A stretch of 64,000 bases of DNA from contig NC_135027.1 in assembly GCF_051020955.1 (NCBI RefSeq), positions 8,038,532-8,102,531 on the forward strand, in the 5' to 3' direction. The notes under the pieces were generated by a model. That model was given only the letters and a program-made list of their open reading frames with translations, did no database searches and was not told the DNA's origin. This DNA is from Megalopta genalis (taxonomy: Eukaryota > Arthropoda > Insecta > Hymenoptera > Halictidae). Position numbers and translations under genes: made by a program. The stretch's first letter is position 1, and each line of letters opens with the position of its first letter. Below, in pieces: positions 13,249 to 26,300 of the stretch.

Positions 13249-14215
13249 CTAGTCGAGTAGAATAAGGATAATCAGAAAAGTAAAATCAGAATCTGGGCAA
13301 GTAGAATAAGTGTGATCAGATATGTAGAATCAGATTGATCTATAAACAGACAAGTTGAGTGCGAATAATCAGACAAGTAAAATAAGAGTAGTCAGACAAG
13401 TAAAATAAGAACAGTCAAACAAGTAGAATTAGAATAATCAGTCAAGTAGTATAAGAATAACCAGACAAGTAGAATAAGAATAACCTGATAAGTAGAATTA
13501 GAATAATCAGACAAGTAGAATAAGAATAATCAGACAAGTAGAATGCGAATAATCAGGCAAGTAAAATAAGAATAATCAGACAAGTAAAATAAGAATAACC
13601 AGACTAGTAGAATAAGAATAACCAGACAAGTAGAATGAGAATAATCAGGCAAGTAGAATAAGAATTACCAGTCAAGTAGAATAAAAATAATCAGGTAACT
13701 AAATAAGAATAACCAGACAAGTAGAATAAGAATAACCAGACAAGTAGAATAAGAATAACCAGACAAGTAGAATGCGAATAATCGGAGAAGTAAAATAAGA
13801 ATAATCAGACAAGTAGAATAAGAACAACCAGACAAGTAGAATAAAATTGATAGCCAGACAATTGAAATAGGGACAGTTCGGTAAGTGTGCTGAGTAAGTT
13901 AACTAACTACGGAAGTAAAATATGAATGACCTGTAAAGAAACAAGCGAAACGTGTCTTATCTATGATCTGGCAAGTAAAATAAGGAAAGGATAGGAACAG
14001 GCAAGTAGAATACGGATGCCTATCGATTCCAGGCGTAGATTGAGCATGGTCTACAATCAGATAAGTGAAATTGGATCGATTTGTGGTCGGACATGTAGAA
14101 TGGAGACATTCAAGTGAACAGAATAGTAGAGATAAGTGAAATAAGGTCAGCTTATGATCAGACAAGTGGAACAGGGGTCGTAGGATCGCGGAATGGTCTA
14201 TGTAGAATAACGGCG
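13249..14215 (+). repeat. 23-bp minisatellite with diverged right flank
   Basis: The core unit is CAGACAAGTAGAATAAGAATAAC, repeated with few changes from about 13360 to 13850. Right of this the same motif recurs with longer, degenerate spacers up to about 14215. Frames read through it on either strand are repeat artefacts. Confidence 0.9.
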
Positions 14216-15618
14216 GTGCAATTAATGCCACGTAGTTGTTTAATAAAAATTTTAACAGAAGCGAAGTTTATACCGTTGATTAAGAAATCCTATGGTATAG
14301 GATGGATTATTAATGCAAATTAATGTTATTGCGTACTAGAAACATCGAAACACAAAAAATGCACGAGGTTCCAAGCTTAATTACGGCTATGAAGTCGGCG
14401 GGTGTAGCAAATGATGCCAGCGAACCCGTTAATTGCCTTCTCATAGGTAATTGATGGTCCGTGAGACACCATTCATGTTTCATAGCAATTTAATATGACA
14501 CTTCGCGGACGTAAGTTGAGTGCGAAAGGTTATTAAAGGTTCTTAAAGACGTCCAACGTGAACGATGCGTCAAAGTTTCTATTCGAATTTTAACAATATA
14601 TTTCAGTTTCCGATAATAAGTACAAATATCGCGCGAATTGGCGTCTCACACAGTGCTAATGATTTTTTGCTAGAGCACGACGCTGCCGAGGGATTAAATG
14701 GCACGAGTTATTTCAGGGCCCGGAGAGAACGAAAATGATTTAATAAGAACGCTGCAAAGGGTAGCTTTCTGTTAACTGCTTGGTAAATGCGAAACATTAA
14801 TTTTGTCTGTTAAGTTTAACGCAATGCACTTTGTTCTTAGCAACTCTAACATATGTCTTTATAATATTACAAGAAAATAGAACGAATGTTATCTGCACAT
14901 GGTATTCTATGCTTTCGTAGAAATTGGTGAAAACGCTGTAGAATGAAATTTTTCGACAAACTTTATAACAGATTGTAATTTGATCACACCCAATACAGAA
15001 TTACTCGTGATAAATCGTCGATCGATCGAAAATACGAACAAAATAAATCGAGACGCTTTTATTGGCTATATGTAACCCGATATCAACGTCAATAGTACCT
15101 CTTCTACATCACTATATTTCATTTCGTTAAATGCGTGACACATATATTTTTGTTCCTGCCTCGGGAACTGCACGTGACGGCACAAAACATAAATATTACA
15201 ATTCACATTTTGTTAGCTTTTTATTTCGTTTATAATGAAAATAGTGCCTTTTTTTAAATTGTTTCTTTTTTCAAGCCAATATCGTTAACAACTTCGTAGA
15301 AACAGAAGTGGTATTCCTTTTTTCATTTTTTTGCTTCAAGTGCCGCATTGATTAATTCGGTTAGCTATATGTACGTATCCATACGGTCGGAAGCAATTAA
15401 CGAACATCGATGGAGAAATTGAAACATGTACCGTGTAGGCTTTCAGATTCCGGAACCAGATATTTATTTCTGCATTTTCTCGCTCGACGTAAAAATCGAT
15501 CGACATGTTGCTGTATTATTTTGCATAGAGGATACAATGTTTATTATTACAATATGATTGGAATAACATGATCAAAGTAAAAAAAAAATTAAAAATTATA
15601 AATCCATCAACTGCGATC

Positions 15619-16092
15619 GAATAAATAGAATAGCAGCCGCGGTCGGACAAGCGGAATAACGTAGCTAGAATAGTGGAATAAGGACGAAATATCGCCAGAC
15701 AAGTAGAATAAGACGATAGCTGACGGCGGTAGAATAGGAACGACCTATAATCAGGCAAGTGGAATAAAGCTGTAATTAGGGCAGATAAATAGAATAATTC
15801 GGATGGTACGCCAGTAGAGTAAGGGCGACCTTTGACCAGACAAGTGGATTAAAGTTGTAAATAGAACAATACAATAGGAACGACTCGGACAAGTGGAATA
15901 TACCAGTTACTAAGACAGTAGGACAGGGACGACCGTCGTCGGACTAATGGATTAAGGACAACCGTTTGTCAGACAACTGAAATGATGTCGTAAGAATGTA
16001 AGATCGGTTAAGTAGAATCGAAACAATCTACGGTCAGACAAATGAAATTGATGGAAATGAAAGAAGTAGAATAAGGACAACCTATAGTAAAT
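15619..16092 (+). repeat. Diverged sister array of the 23-bp minisatellite
   Basis: The motif AGACAAGTAGAATAAG recurs with spacers of various lengths carrying GACGACC and GTCAGACAA blocks. It is much more degenerate than the 13.3-13.9-kb core but clearly related, and separated from it by about 1.4 kb of unrelated sequence. Confidence 0.8.
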
Positions 16093-17003
16093 CAAATCAA
16101 ATATCGTTGAGCCAACCAAATTAATACTGGAAATTCTGCGTTATAAATTGCGCTGAACTGTTCGGTGCTTAATGATCATTTCCATCAACTTTCGTCATCA
16201 ATTAATAATTCTATGAACTATTATTGCCATCCTGGTGTTTCATATCCCGTGTTTCCAAAGCAAGCGTAGTTCGCTGGTGCTCTTGGTTACCTGCGTAAAC
16301 GCGATTAATTATTTTCGTTAATAGACGCCAAACTATCGGACCAGTTCTCGGCTATTATCGTTGATCGACATTCTAACGGGTTTACATATTTCGTTATCTG
16401 AAAAATGTGAACGTTACACGGTATAAAATGCATGGAGTTACCGTGTCCGGTCAAAGCATCGACTAATTTTGAATGGAAATGAATTCTATCCTTAGGCTGG
16501 ACGAACAAACGCGCGGAACCGAACACACATACACACACGTCCCGGAATACTTGGAGCGCGCGGGACAACGCTGATCGATTTCTAGAACCGCTATTTATCT
16601 GATTTTAAACAAATGCAAATTACAATTACGCCGTTCACCGATAACAGCGCCGCTCGCACTCTCCGTACCCATTCGCATTATTTACAGTAAAAGCAAACTC
16701 GTTGTTATTCCATTATCAAGCTTGCGCTTAATTATTCCACGCCTGCCACGTGCTCCGATGGGACGTCTAATGAGAAACTCGTGCAACACAATATTTGAAG
16801 GAAAAGCTGATCGCCAAGCCCCCGGCAATAAATATTCGTTCGAATATGTCGTATCGATCAGAGACATACATTTTTATCGTCGAAAGTTCACGTGGAAAAT
16901 ACAACCGCGGACGAATATATATGGTGGAATGACAAAGGAGAATAAAAAAAGTCACGTTTTCCAATTTTTGTATCTGAGCGTACAACGGGAATTCAAGGAA
17001 TTT

Positions 17004-17221
17004 ATTTTTTTTTAACACTTTGTGACTTAAAGTGGTATTATAGACTCAACGTAACGTTTACGTTTTTACTGATGCTTAAACAAAGATCAACAGAAAAACT
17101 GTATTTTTGTGTATTTTTTTTTAACACTTTGTGACTTAAAGTGGTATTATAGACTCAACGTAACGTTTACGTTTTTACTGATGCTTAAACAAAGATCAAC
17201 AGAAAAACTGTATTTTTGTGT
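17004..17221 (+). repeat. Perfect tandem duplication, 109 bp x 2
   Basis: The unit beginning A-T9-AACACTTTGTGAC and ending GTATTTTTGTGT is present twice in a row, and I see no difference between the copies, even in the T run. This is either a very recent duplication or an assembly error. Confidence 0.93.
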
Positions 17222-20200
17222 ATTTTATTAAGTATCGCTAAAAATGCAAAAGTTACTTCCAGTCGCTTGCTCGAATAAAGAAGTTACAAACGTGATTCTT
17301 TAATGTTTTTATCGTCCCAACCAATCGCGATTTTTTCAGACCACTCAGTCTGACATCACCAAAAACTTCGACGCGTTTCGTTCAATTTGAAATAAGTTAT
17401 TCAATTATAAAATACTTAATTTAACATCAATTACAATAGTTATTCTGATTGATCGCACCAAGTGAGGTAGTAATGCCCTGATCGAAAATAATTGTAGGAC
17501 CGATAATTTTCGTTTCCCATTCAGCAACGATTGGCGGTCGGGGAAACATCTTTCGAATCGTTCATTTCCATTTAGGTTGGCGTATGCAAAGCTTTAAATC
17601 AAAACCACTGTGGCCGGATCACAGCGGGGCGAGTTCGCGAAAGGTCTTTCGCTTGATGCAGTGCTCAGAATTTCCTGGATTCAAATCGCTATTAAGGAAA
17701 CCGGCGAAGTCGTTACTCAAAGCGCTGATTTGAGTCTGGTCGGTCGAAACGTCGATTTACTTCTTCCATGCCACGCTTTAGAATAGAGCTGCCGACGTGC
17801 GCACACTGCCACGATTTCTTGCCTATAGTCGCCGGCTCTGTTATGTTTATCCTCCTAGAATACCAGCTGTCCGTAGACCGCGGTTTACGGCCTAGAATAA
17901 TTGATCGCTTCCTTCGTTATTAGCTTCTACTCAATTTTCCATATTAATTGTACGAAACAGATGTCCAATAGAAATACACTCCTTCTATTAATAGTTCCAA
18001 TCAAGTGAAAATGATGTGGAAGATTTGTTAAGTTCTATCAACGCATTTATTGCTTCGTATTTCATTCTTTTGTTCTTAGAATGAATATATAAAATTCACA
18101 GTTAATAATCAACAACTTAAGAAATCCGAATATGAATGTCCACATACATGCAAGAATATTAAATAAAATATTTTAGGAACGAAGTTACGAAAAAATGTTT
18201 CTTTATTACAACTTTTACGTGGACAACATGTTTGTGCTCTCTAATAAACATATCTTTAAAAATCATAATTGATAATTCTTCTCGGCGAAATTGTAAAATA
18301 TATTCGTTTTCGAATTTCGTTCTTGTCGTCAATTTCTATTTATAGTTTTCCGTCAGCCCTTTTTTCACAGGCCTTAGGTAACGTACTTAAAACGATCCTG
18401 ACAGATCGATGGATCTTCATGCCAAATAAAATGTTTCGGAGACAAATGCACGAATGATAATAATTTCAGAAAGATAACGATAATGTATCGGCACAATTAT
18501 ATTCTTCTGATAGATTTCCTCTGTTTGGTATTCCACCTCCTCATTTCAGCCGTAGATGCATATTTTATCCGCTACATATTGATCAGCTGTTGGATTCATA
18601 ATGAACCAGATAATAATGAGAGACTGTAGATATTTAATTAACAGACGTTAATTTAACAGACATTATTTATCAGATAATAATTTAATCACATTCCCTCGAA
18701 ACGTTCTTTCACACTCGCTAATTGACATTCAAACAAACTTCACGATAAAACAACCTCACACATGAGTAACATAAATCTTGCCGTCCATCGGCTCCACGGT
18801 GCTCGATGTCGGCAAACACGAGAATGCGGTGTCTTGTGCACACGACTTGCCGGGCCCTTTGAGAATTCCGCTCTTCTACCTTCGGCAATTCGTAAACGAC
18901 TCCGAAATCGATTGATCTCGGGTCTTTGTTGGCCGCACAGTCTCCGGCTGATTCCGGTCACGCGAATCAGCCGCGCGAACCTATGACTTTTGCCACCCAT
19001 CGTTCCCCCGGTTTCTCGTCGTATCGGGGAAACTTTCACGTGTTTCACAGCTAGAAAACGCACCTGACATTTTTCTACGGTGATCAACCGATCCCATAGA
19101 ATGCCAGCCGCACGGCCGAAATGGAACTTTCGATTGCGTCCTGAGTGTCCGCGCGCGGAATAGAATTTCAAAGCTCTGCTTTTCCGACGCTTCGTGTTGT
19201 ATTCCTCTTCGTTTTTTTTCCTACCGCACTCGTATGTCTCGCACAGTCCCCTATGCACGTGCAACGTGCAACTTTAGTCCAATTCATCCGAAGTTATTCT
19301 TGGGTTCGTGGAATTCTTTCGAAGATTCCCCCGCGAGTGCGGAACGCTTGTTGCATTCTCACGTATTTTCTGTACACCTTGTTACATTGTTTCACTCGTT
19401 TGCGCATTTCATTGACCAACAGACTGATTGCGTGTTAACAATCGAATACATAGCGCACGCGAACAATGCAGGCTACGACAATAACATAAAGCTTTGCTTC
19501 TGAACTGTTTTCAAGTAACCATTGTCTACGATCCATTAATCTTGACTGATTCGTCAATTTGTTATAAATTCTTCCATGCGGAAAGCAGTACTTCAAAAAC
19601 AGGTTTTACAAAATACATTTGCAAAGCATTATTCGATCGATGTAATATTTTATTAATTCGTTCGATTACTGATATCTGCAAACAACATTTGCCACAACGT
19701 TCGAATATGGATGTTTTCAACAACGTTTGAACGTCGATGTTTACAACAGCTTTTCGACATTTTAAATACGATCGAAACGACTCGAAACGCAACCAAATTT
19801 TTCGATAGATGAAATGATTACAAAGGAAAAAGTAAATTGACCGACACTACATTACAGGCGTTGTATTTTTTTAAAAAATTGTTTCAACACCAAAAGTAAA
19901 ACATGTCACCGTTATTCCAAAAACATTACTTCCATTTCATTCGTGGAGAATTCTAAATTGTTAGACCCATGTGAATATCGTTATGTTCTTGATATTAATT
20001 ATGCGAGGCTTTATGCGATGTTCGGTTTATCAGTTCTACAATTGCACGCGTTTACTGTCGTTTCCTATTTTCTTTAATTATGTAGTTTAGTTTATATCGG
20101 TTTCATGCGACAAAGTTCAACACGTTTATATAATACAACAGCCACATTAATTACTATCATTGACGAACACAATTCTTATCCACCTTAAGAAACAAAAGAT

Positions 20201-22287
20201 CTCGCGAGATCGCCACTATTTCCAGTCGCCAACAAATTTGTCAAAAGTTGTTTACCGTCGATTAAGCAAAGAGCATTCTCGTCCCGACGCGACGTTCGCG
20301 CGGAGTTCAGCTCATTAAAATACTTTTCGCGTAATGGTTCCGAGCGATGCCATCAATTACCCTCGCGCTAGCTTCCGGCGTGCGCGTCGTATCGGCGCGG
20401 CGGCGAGCGGAGTTTAAGTGAAACATCCGAAATTTATTTAGCGGGCCGGGCTCTTGCAACGGTCAACATAAATTTCAGATAATTACGAACCGCTTTGTGT
20501 GTCGCTCGGATCGCTTAAGAGCGCGCGGTTTTACCTGAAACCGGCGCGGAACTTGGTCGGCCGGGACAAGGATAGCTTCGCCGAGACTCCGGGGAACTTT
20601 GGAACCGCGCCACAATTATAAAATGGAAGTCGAAAGTTTCGGCGAAACAAAAGGCGGGGGCGGCGGCCCGACGCGAAGTGCGCGCGGCGCCGACAAAACA
20701 GCGTCGCGCGACCGCCAAATTAATTTCTTCGCTTAACGCGCGACTTTTATATGTCGCGCGCGGGATCTCAAGCTTAAATGGGCTCCGCGTAGGCAACACA
20801 AGGACCTGCACACAAGGACACCTCCTGCGTCTAGACTCGCGGACACGAACTAAGGCTGTTCATCCCCTTCTTCGCCACCTTCGTTTGCCTGTTTATCCGG
20901 CCCCGGCACCGAACGTCTACAAACTGTTCCCACGGATATGCTCTCTGCGCGCCGAAATTGCCGGATTTTCTGCTGCACGCGGAATTAGAAGACGCGACGG
21001 GCCAGAAGAAAGTTTGAAGGGTTCAAATTGAGGGAGCCTAACGTGGGAATCGAGTGTCTACCAGCTACTTTGAATTCAGTCTGGCGGTCCTCGGTCTTTG
21101 CGCCCTATGTAGGGCGACACTTTTATTTTTTGGACGAGATAACAAAAAAACTAAAAGACCTAGAGTAAGCGTGTCGATTACTGTGCCGTTCTCTGATTAC
21201 TGTGCCCTTACGATAATTTTACTTATATCTGAAAACAACAATATTAAATTAAAGATATTGAATTTTTTAAATGGAACTTGATCTATAATTTTCTCACATT
21301 TTGTTTCAATTGTTTTTTCCAATTAATTCTTGTAGTATGCGGTTAGTCCATACCTTTTTGGAACTGATCTGGAAATGAATTAGAAATTCAACGGTGAAAA
21401 ATGATAGGATTTTTTGTGCACAAAAACTCGGTTCATTAAATTCTGCTGGAAAATGTTACGAAAATTCCATGAAATCATGTTCCAACGGAATTAATATTAT
21501 AACTTTTAAATACATTATTTTTAAGTAAGAAGCTTTGTAATTCTTTTATAACAATGAAATTAATGAGACGAAGTTGATGGAATACGTACAGAGGAGATGC
21601 GACATCTCATTAGTACATTAAAGAAATTTTTAATTAGGTTATGGAAGGTTAAACTTCTTTTCATTCGCAAAGTTGTATCTATCCAACTTTACCTCCTCCT
21701 TCTCCTCCTGCTCCTCCTTTCTCTCTTGCTCTCTCTCTGTCTCAAAACTTACAAACAATTCGTATGGCATATATTAAATGATTGAATTTCATTTTCATTT
21801 TCCTCGCATTATGAACATTCAACAGCGATATCTATGCCATTATAGTAATCCCACGACCCTACCAATTACTGTTAGTGAAGAACTATTAAAGTAAGATCAG
21901 GTAAAGATCTTCTTTGAACTTGGACGATTAATAGTAATCGCCGTACCGTGGATTTTTATGCGTTCAGAGATAAGAAAATTTAGGAAACGAACATTTTAAT
22001 CCAATCCGAGTTTTCCTATTACATTTACCCCCTTATCGCATATAATGATCGAAATAAAGCGTGTCGCCTTTATTTTATCAATGACCTGCACAAATATCGA
22101 TAATCTTCGAAGATAAATTTCCATTTCTTAATTTTATTTTTATCCGCACTTCTAAATTTGTAATTTCGTGTTTCTCATAGCTTTATGGTTGCTGTACAAA
22201 CCAACTTTAAACTTTAATTACTAGAATAATTGAAGTGCCAGTGGAATTTATTTATTGCTTGAAGTTTGAATAGAATTTATTTACTTG
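17222..22287. other. Noncoding stretch with CpG-rich islands (18740-19300, 20280-21030)
   Basis: The longest frame of the window (- strand 18740-19264, 174 codons) is Arg-rich and low in acidic residues, with no domain, and is overlapped by frames on the other strand. I treat it as chance. The island at 20280-21030 is the most CpG-dense and could be a promoter. Confidence 0.5.
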
Positions 22288-22472
22288 GGTCCCTAAAATT
22301 TGTAGTCAAGAATATAATTAATTAGTCCTTAAAATCTGTAGTCGAGAACATAATTGATTTAGTCCCTAAAATCTGTAGTCGCAAATATAATTTACTGAGT
22401 CCTTGAAATCTTTCAGCACAAATATAATTTATTTAGTTTAACATTTGTAGCGGAGAATACGATTTATTTGAT
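22288..22472 (+). repeat. 37-bp minisatellite, 5 copies
   Basis: The unit is AGTCCCTAAAATCTGTAGTC followed by GAGAATATAATTTATTT. Five diverged units follow each other, the last with many changes. Confidence 0.82.
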
Positions 22473-23166
22473 TTCGAAGAGTCGAAATGAAAGATACAGG
22501 CATTCCAGAAAACGTCACAGCAATTCGCACTGTACAATGACAACGCATTATTAAGAATTCTCGTCACACGTACATGTAAAAAGGTAAACGACAGAAAACG
22601 AGGTACACTCGAACACAGACGGGGAGGCGGAAAAATAACTGCAGCGATAAGAAGAACCAGTGAAAGGGGACGGCAGTGGACGTATTTACAAGAAGAAGAA
22701 AATGGCACATGGATGAAATGGTCACAGAGTAGGAGCAAAATTGTCTGCAACTTATAACAATCATCTTGAACGTCATATCTCTATAACCTCGCTACTGCGC
22801 TATACACGTAAGCACCGTATCCAAGATAACTCTCGTCAGTTGCAATTCCCTCTGTCTTGAGACCACTTCTGCTTCCTTCAGAATCGTGGAGATTACGTTC
22901 CTGAAGAATAGCTCAGAAAAAGAAACTGCGAAACTGCAGAACATTGCATGCGGAAGAGAAACGACGAATTTATGGAAACTATTTTAACATTAGCGTTTTT
23001 TAATTTAGCGTTAAATATTGCTTCGCCAATTGCGAAGCAAATTGATTTAATTAAACGATTCAAGCTTCCTCTGGAAAATGCATTTTCTGCTGTTAATATT
23101 TTAGAAGAAAATACATAAGCTGAAAATGCTTCACGTTTACTAATGAATAGAATTGTTTGCAATATA

Positions 23167-23384
23167 CAGTAAATTCTCCGTAATTGACGCTCAGCTTGTA
23201 CACAAAAATGTACAATTTGAGAAGAGGAGGTACGATTATAAATAACATTGCGGCTCGTTTTCATAATTGTTGACAATCGATATATCTATAAAAATCAGCC
23301 GTAAGGCTCGAACAATCGTATCTTCTTTTTCCAAATTGTCCATTTTTGTGTAGAAGCTGAGCGTCAATTACGGAGAATTTATTG
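23167..23384. mobile_element. Palindromic mariner-type MITE, copy 1 (218 bp)
   Basis: TA lies immediately on both sides (23165-23166 and 23385-23386). The terminal inverted repeats read CARTAAATTCTCCGTAATT and continue through GACGCTCAGC and a block around ACAAAAATG-ACAATTTG. Almost the whole element folds back on itself through a centre near TTCATAATTGTTGACAATCG. No transposase is present, so it is nonautonomous. It shares its arms and centre with the element at 46.7 kb. Confidence 0.85.
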
Positions 23385-26300
23385 TACTTTTCAGTTCAGT
23401 GGAGAAGTTATTATATTTTAACAGACAGAATGATCTCAAACAGCTGGTAGGAGTCCAAGAAAATGATGTTCCTTGTTGGTACAGAGTGAGATTCGATGAT
23501 TTAGAGGACGATCTCGGGCACCGCTATAGTTATATTTTAACGAACAAGTGTCGTTACAATTTCAATAACATTTCGTGTACTGGAAACGACATAATTTCCA
23601 TCAGGTGACTGGCATTATTATTCTAAAAAGCTAAAATCACGGAGTACTTCGTCACTTCTTCCCGGCAGTATTCAGAGCGTTCTGATGGAGTCTACCTCAT
23701 TTTCTTTGAGCTCGAAGGAAAAAAAAAATTGCGAAGCTTTTTCTTCGCTCGGAATGAGAAAAAAATCCTCGCACTACGTTCGCCGCGAATCTGGGTCAAG
23801 TGAAAGCGTTTGCTTTTATTCCCGATAATAGAGGAACATAAAGGGGCAAAACCTTTTGTCGCTATAGACATTGATAAAGCTTCAAGAGAATATTATTTTC
23901 CTTTTTTTACGATTATTGTCCGGAGTATTCCAGCAGTTGGAAAAGTGCAGGATATCGCTCGCTAACATATAATTAAAAAACGATGCTCCGACCCTTTTGT
24001 TTGGACGACGACCTCTTCCGATTGATAAGAAAGCGGGCGAATCAATCGTCAAAGGTACGGAGCAATGAATAGAATATGAAAAGGCAGCTCTACCAATGAA
24101 TGTTTTAACCCTTTGACGATATTAAATCGCTTCGTAAAAGTGAAGTATCACGGTAAATGAACTCGAGTGTTCCTATTAAATATTAATCACTTCGTTGTAT
24201 AAAGAACACGAGAATGTCGCTATATAACTGTGCGATATTCTTTTAATCTATTGTGTTTACGTAATTGTTGCACATCCATGAAACACACATTCCGTGAAAC
24301 TGTGTCTAAAGTAAGCGTACAAAGAATACTTTAAACCCATCACAATATACTACGATCGTATCGAAAATATAGACTAAATAACACTATTAAAAATGACATT
24401 CTTTACTCGCATCCAGCATATTTTAATTCACAGATATTATTTGATAAATACAATTCATAAATATTTTGAACTGATTACGATTATGAAAAATGGGAAGACA
24501 GTTTCATCGACCTTACATTCCTCGCAATTTAATATAATTACGAGCTATGAAGAACAATAGAAACTACGGGACAGGTAACGCTGAATTCTAGATAAGCAAG
24601 AAAATGAGATTATAGGATAATAAAATGACAAATCCAATTTCCGACATGCAGCCCGATAGAGTACAGTGTTGTTAATTGCTGCATGAGAATCGAACTGTGT
24701 CAGCAACGTCAAACTTTTACAATCAAGGTAGCACAGCCGGCATCCTGTTGGCGTTTAAACTGCTTGTCTCAGGTACAAAGTAGGGACATTTCCCTCTTCA
24801 TCTCAGAGCCGTCCGAATCGGCGTGCAACGAAACTTTGAAGTGTACAAGTTGATCAAAAGAGCCTGGGAAACTATTCGTGTCTTCGTTTTATTATCGGAT
24901 TCTCAGCTACCGTACGACGACCGCCGGCGAATCAGATCCTTCGCTTTTACCTCGCCGCGTATTCCTACCGCACAGTGGAATTCAGGTATTTATCTTTGAA
25001 AGCAATTTCGGGTCTCCGAACGGGAGCTCATAAGTTAAACGCGAGGGCCAGCCCCGTGTTAACATTGTTCTCTTTTTTCCCCGCCATTGAAAGATTTTTC
25101 GCTTCTTCTCCGCGGGCAGCGCGCGACCGCCGCCTAATTCGAACACGACAACTCGAATGTATATTCACTTGGACATCGAGTATTAAATCGAGCTTTTACA
25201 TTGTCTCGGTTTGCCTAAGTGGCGCCATTTATTTCCACGCCGCTTGAGCAGCCGCGTGCCTTCTACGGTATTCTCGGTTATTACGGACAATTGCTTGTAA
25301 TAACGCTTTGTGAATTATGGTCTCGTAGCGCTTTACTGCTACAGATTTTTTTTCATCATGATAGATTCTCACACAGCTCCCGCCTTTCGAACGACGCGAT
25401 TTATTTCCAGATATTATGCCGCGCTGGCGTGCACTCCTTTTATGGGTTTATCGCCATTGAGCGAAACGATTCATCGGGCCTGGAATCATGTTGCGGCGTG
25501 TTTTCCGTTGACCAGCGCTCTCAATAGCGTATTGTGCAACATAGTTGCCGTCAGTGTTGTTTCGGAGAACGCGCCGCAGCAAAATCGATAACAGGTCAAC
25601 ACCGAAAGCCAAAATAACTATTACCGATACTTGTTGCGGTTGTAGAGCAACACGCTAAGTTCAGACATTTTTGTTTTAGGTAGATTTTGTTATCCTAGAA
25701 CAAATTGTCCGATTTTGAAACTCTGGAACACAGAAACGTTTTATTCTAATACAAAAAGTCTGATCTGTACTTCAGAGTGTGCGACACAACGTTAAAATAA
25801 ATGAGCTTGTAATAATAATAATATACAAAAACGGAGCACAACTCTTTATGTCTTTTAAGCAGGAAATTGATGAAACAATTCAATTAATGATTTAACTGCT
25901 TACGATTTTGTTGATTAAACTCAAGCTAATTCGCTCGTTGGAAGGTGTGAACAACTCACGGGTGGACTCGTGTCCTTATTATCTCGCTGAATTCTTCATT
26001 CGCATATTTTTCATCTGTGTTTCGCGTCTTTCGCGCTTCTGTATACCGCGGCGCCTATGTTAAGAAATTACCGCGTCTAGAGATTTTCCATTCAGAATAA
26101 ATAGCTTGAAGTCGGGAGAGTGGCTGCATTTAGCGAGACTTCCCATTTAGATTAAATAGCTTCCAGTTGCGTAAGAAGGGCCTGTATTTGTTTCGCTGCA
26201 GCAGTGACATTGAATGAGCTTGCAGATGGTACAACTATGTCGTCGGTATATAACGGCGTGTTTGTTTCAGCGGCGGCAATTGTGTCGTTTGGCGGTATTA

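Noticed and set aside
18740..19264. Longest open frame (174 codons, - strand)
   Set aside because: Arg-rich, no domain, no splice or signal features, overlapped by frames on the + strand; typical of CpG-rich noncoding DNA.
23399..23608. 69-codon frame right after the MITE
   Set aside because: No recognised domain; short, and no transcript signals visible.
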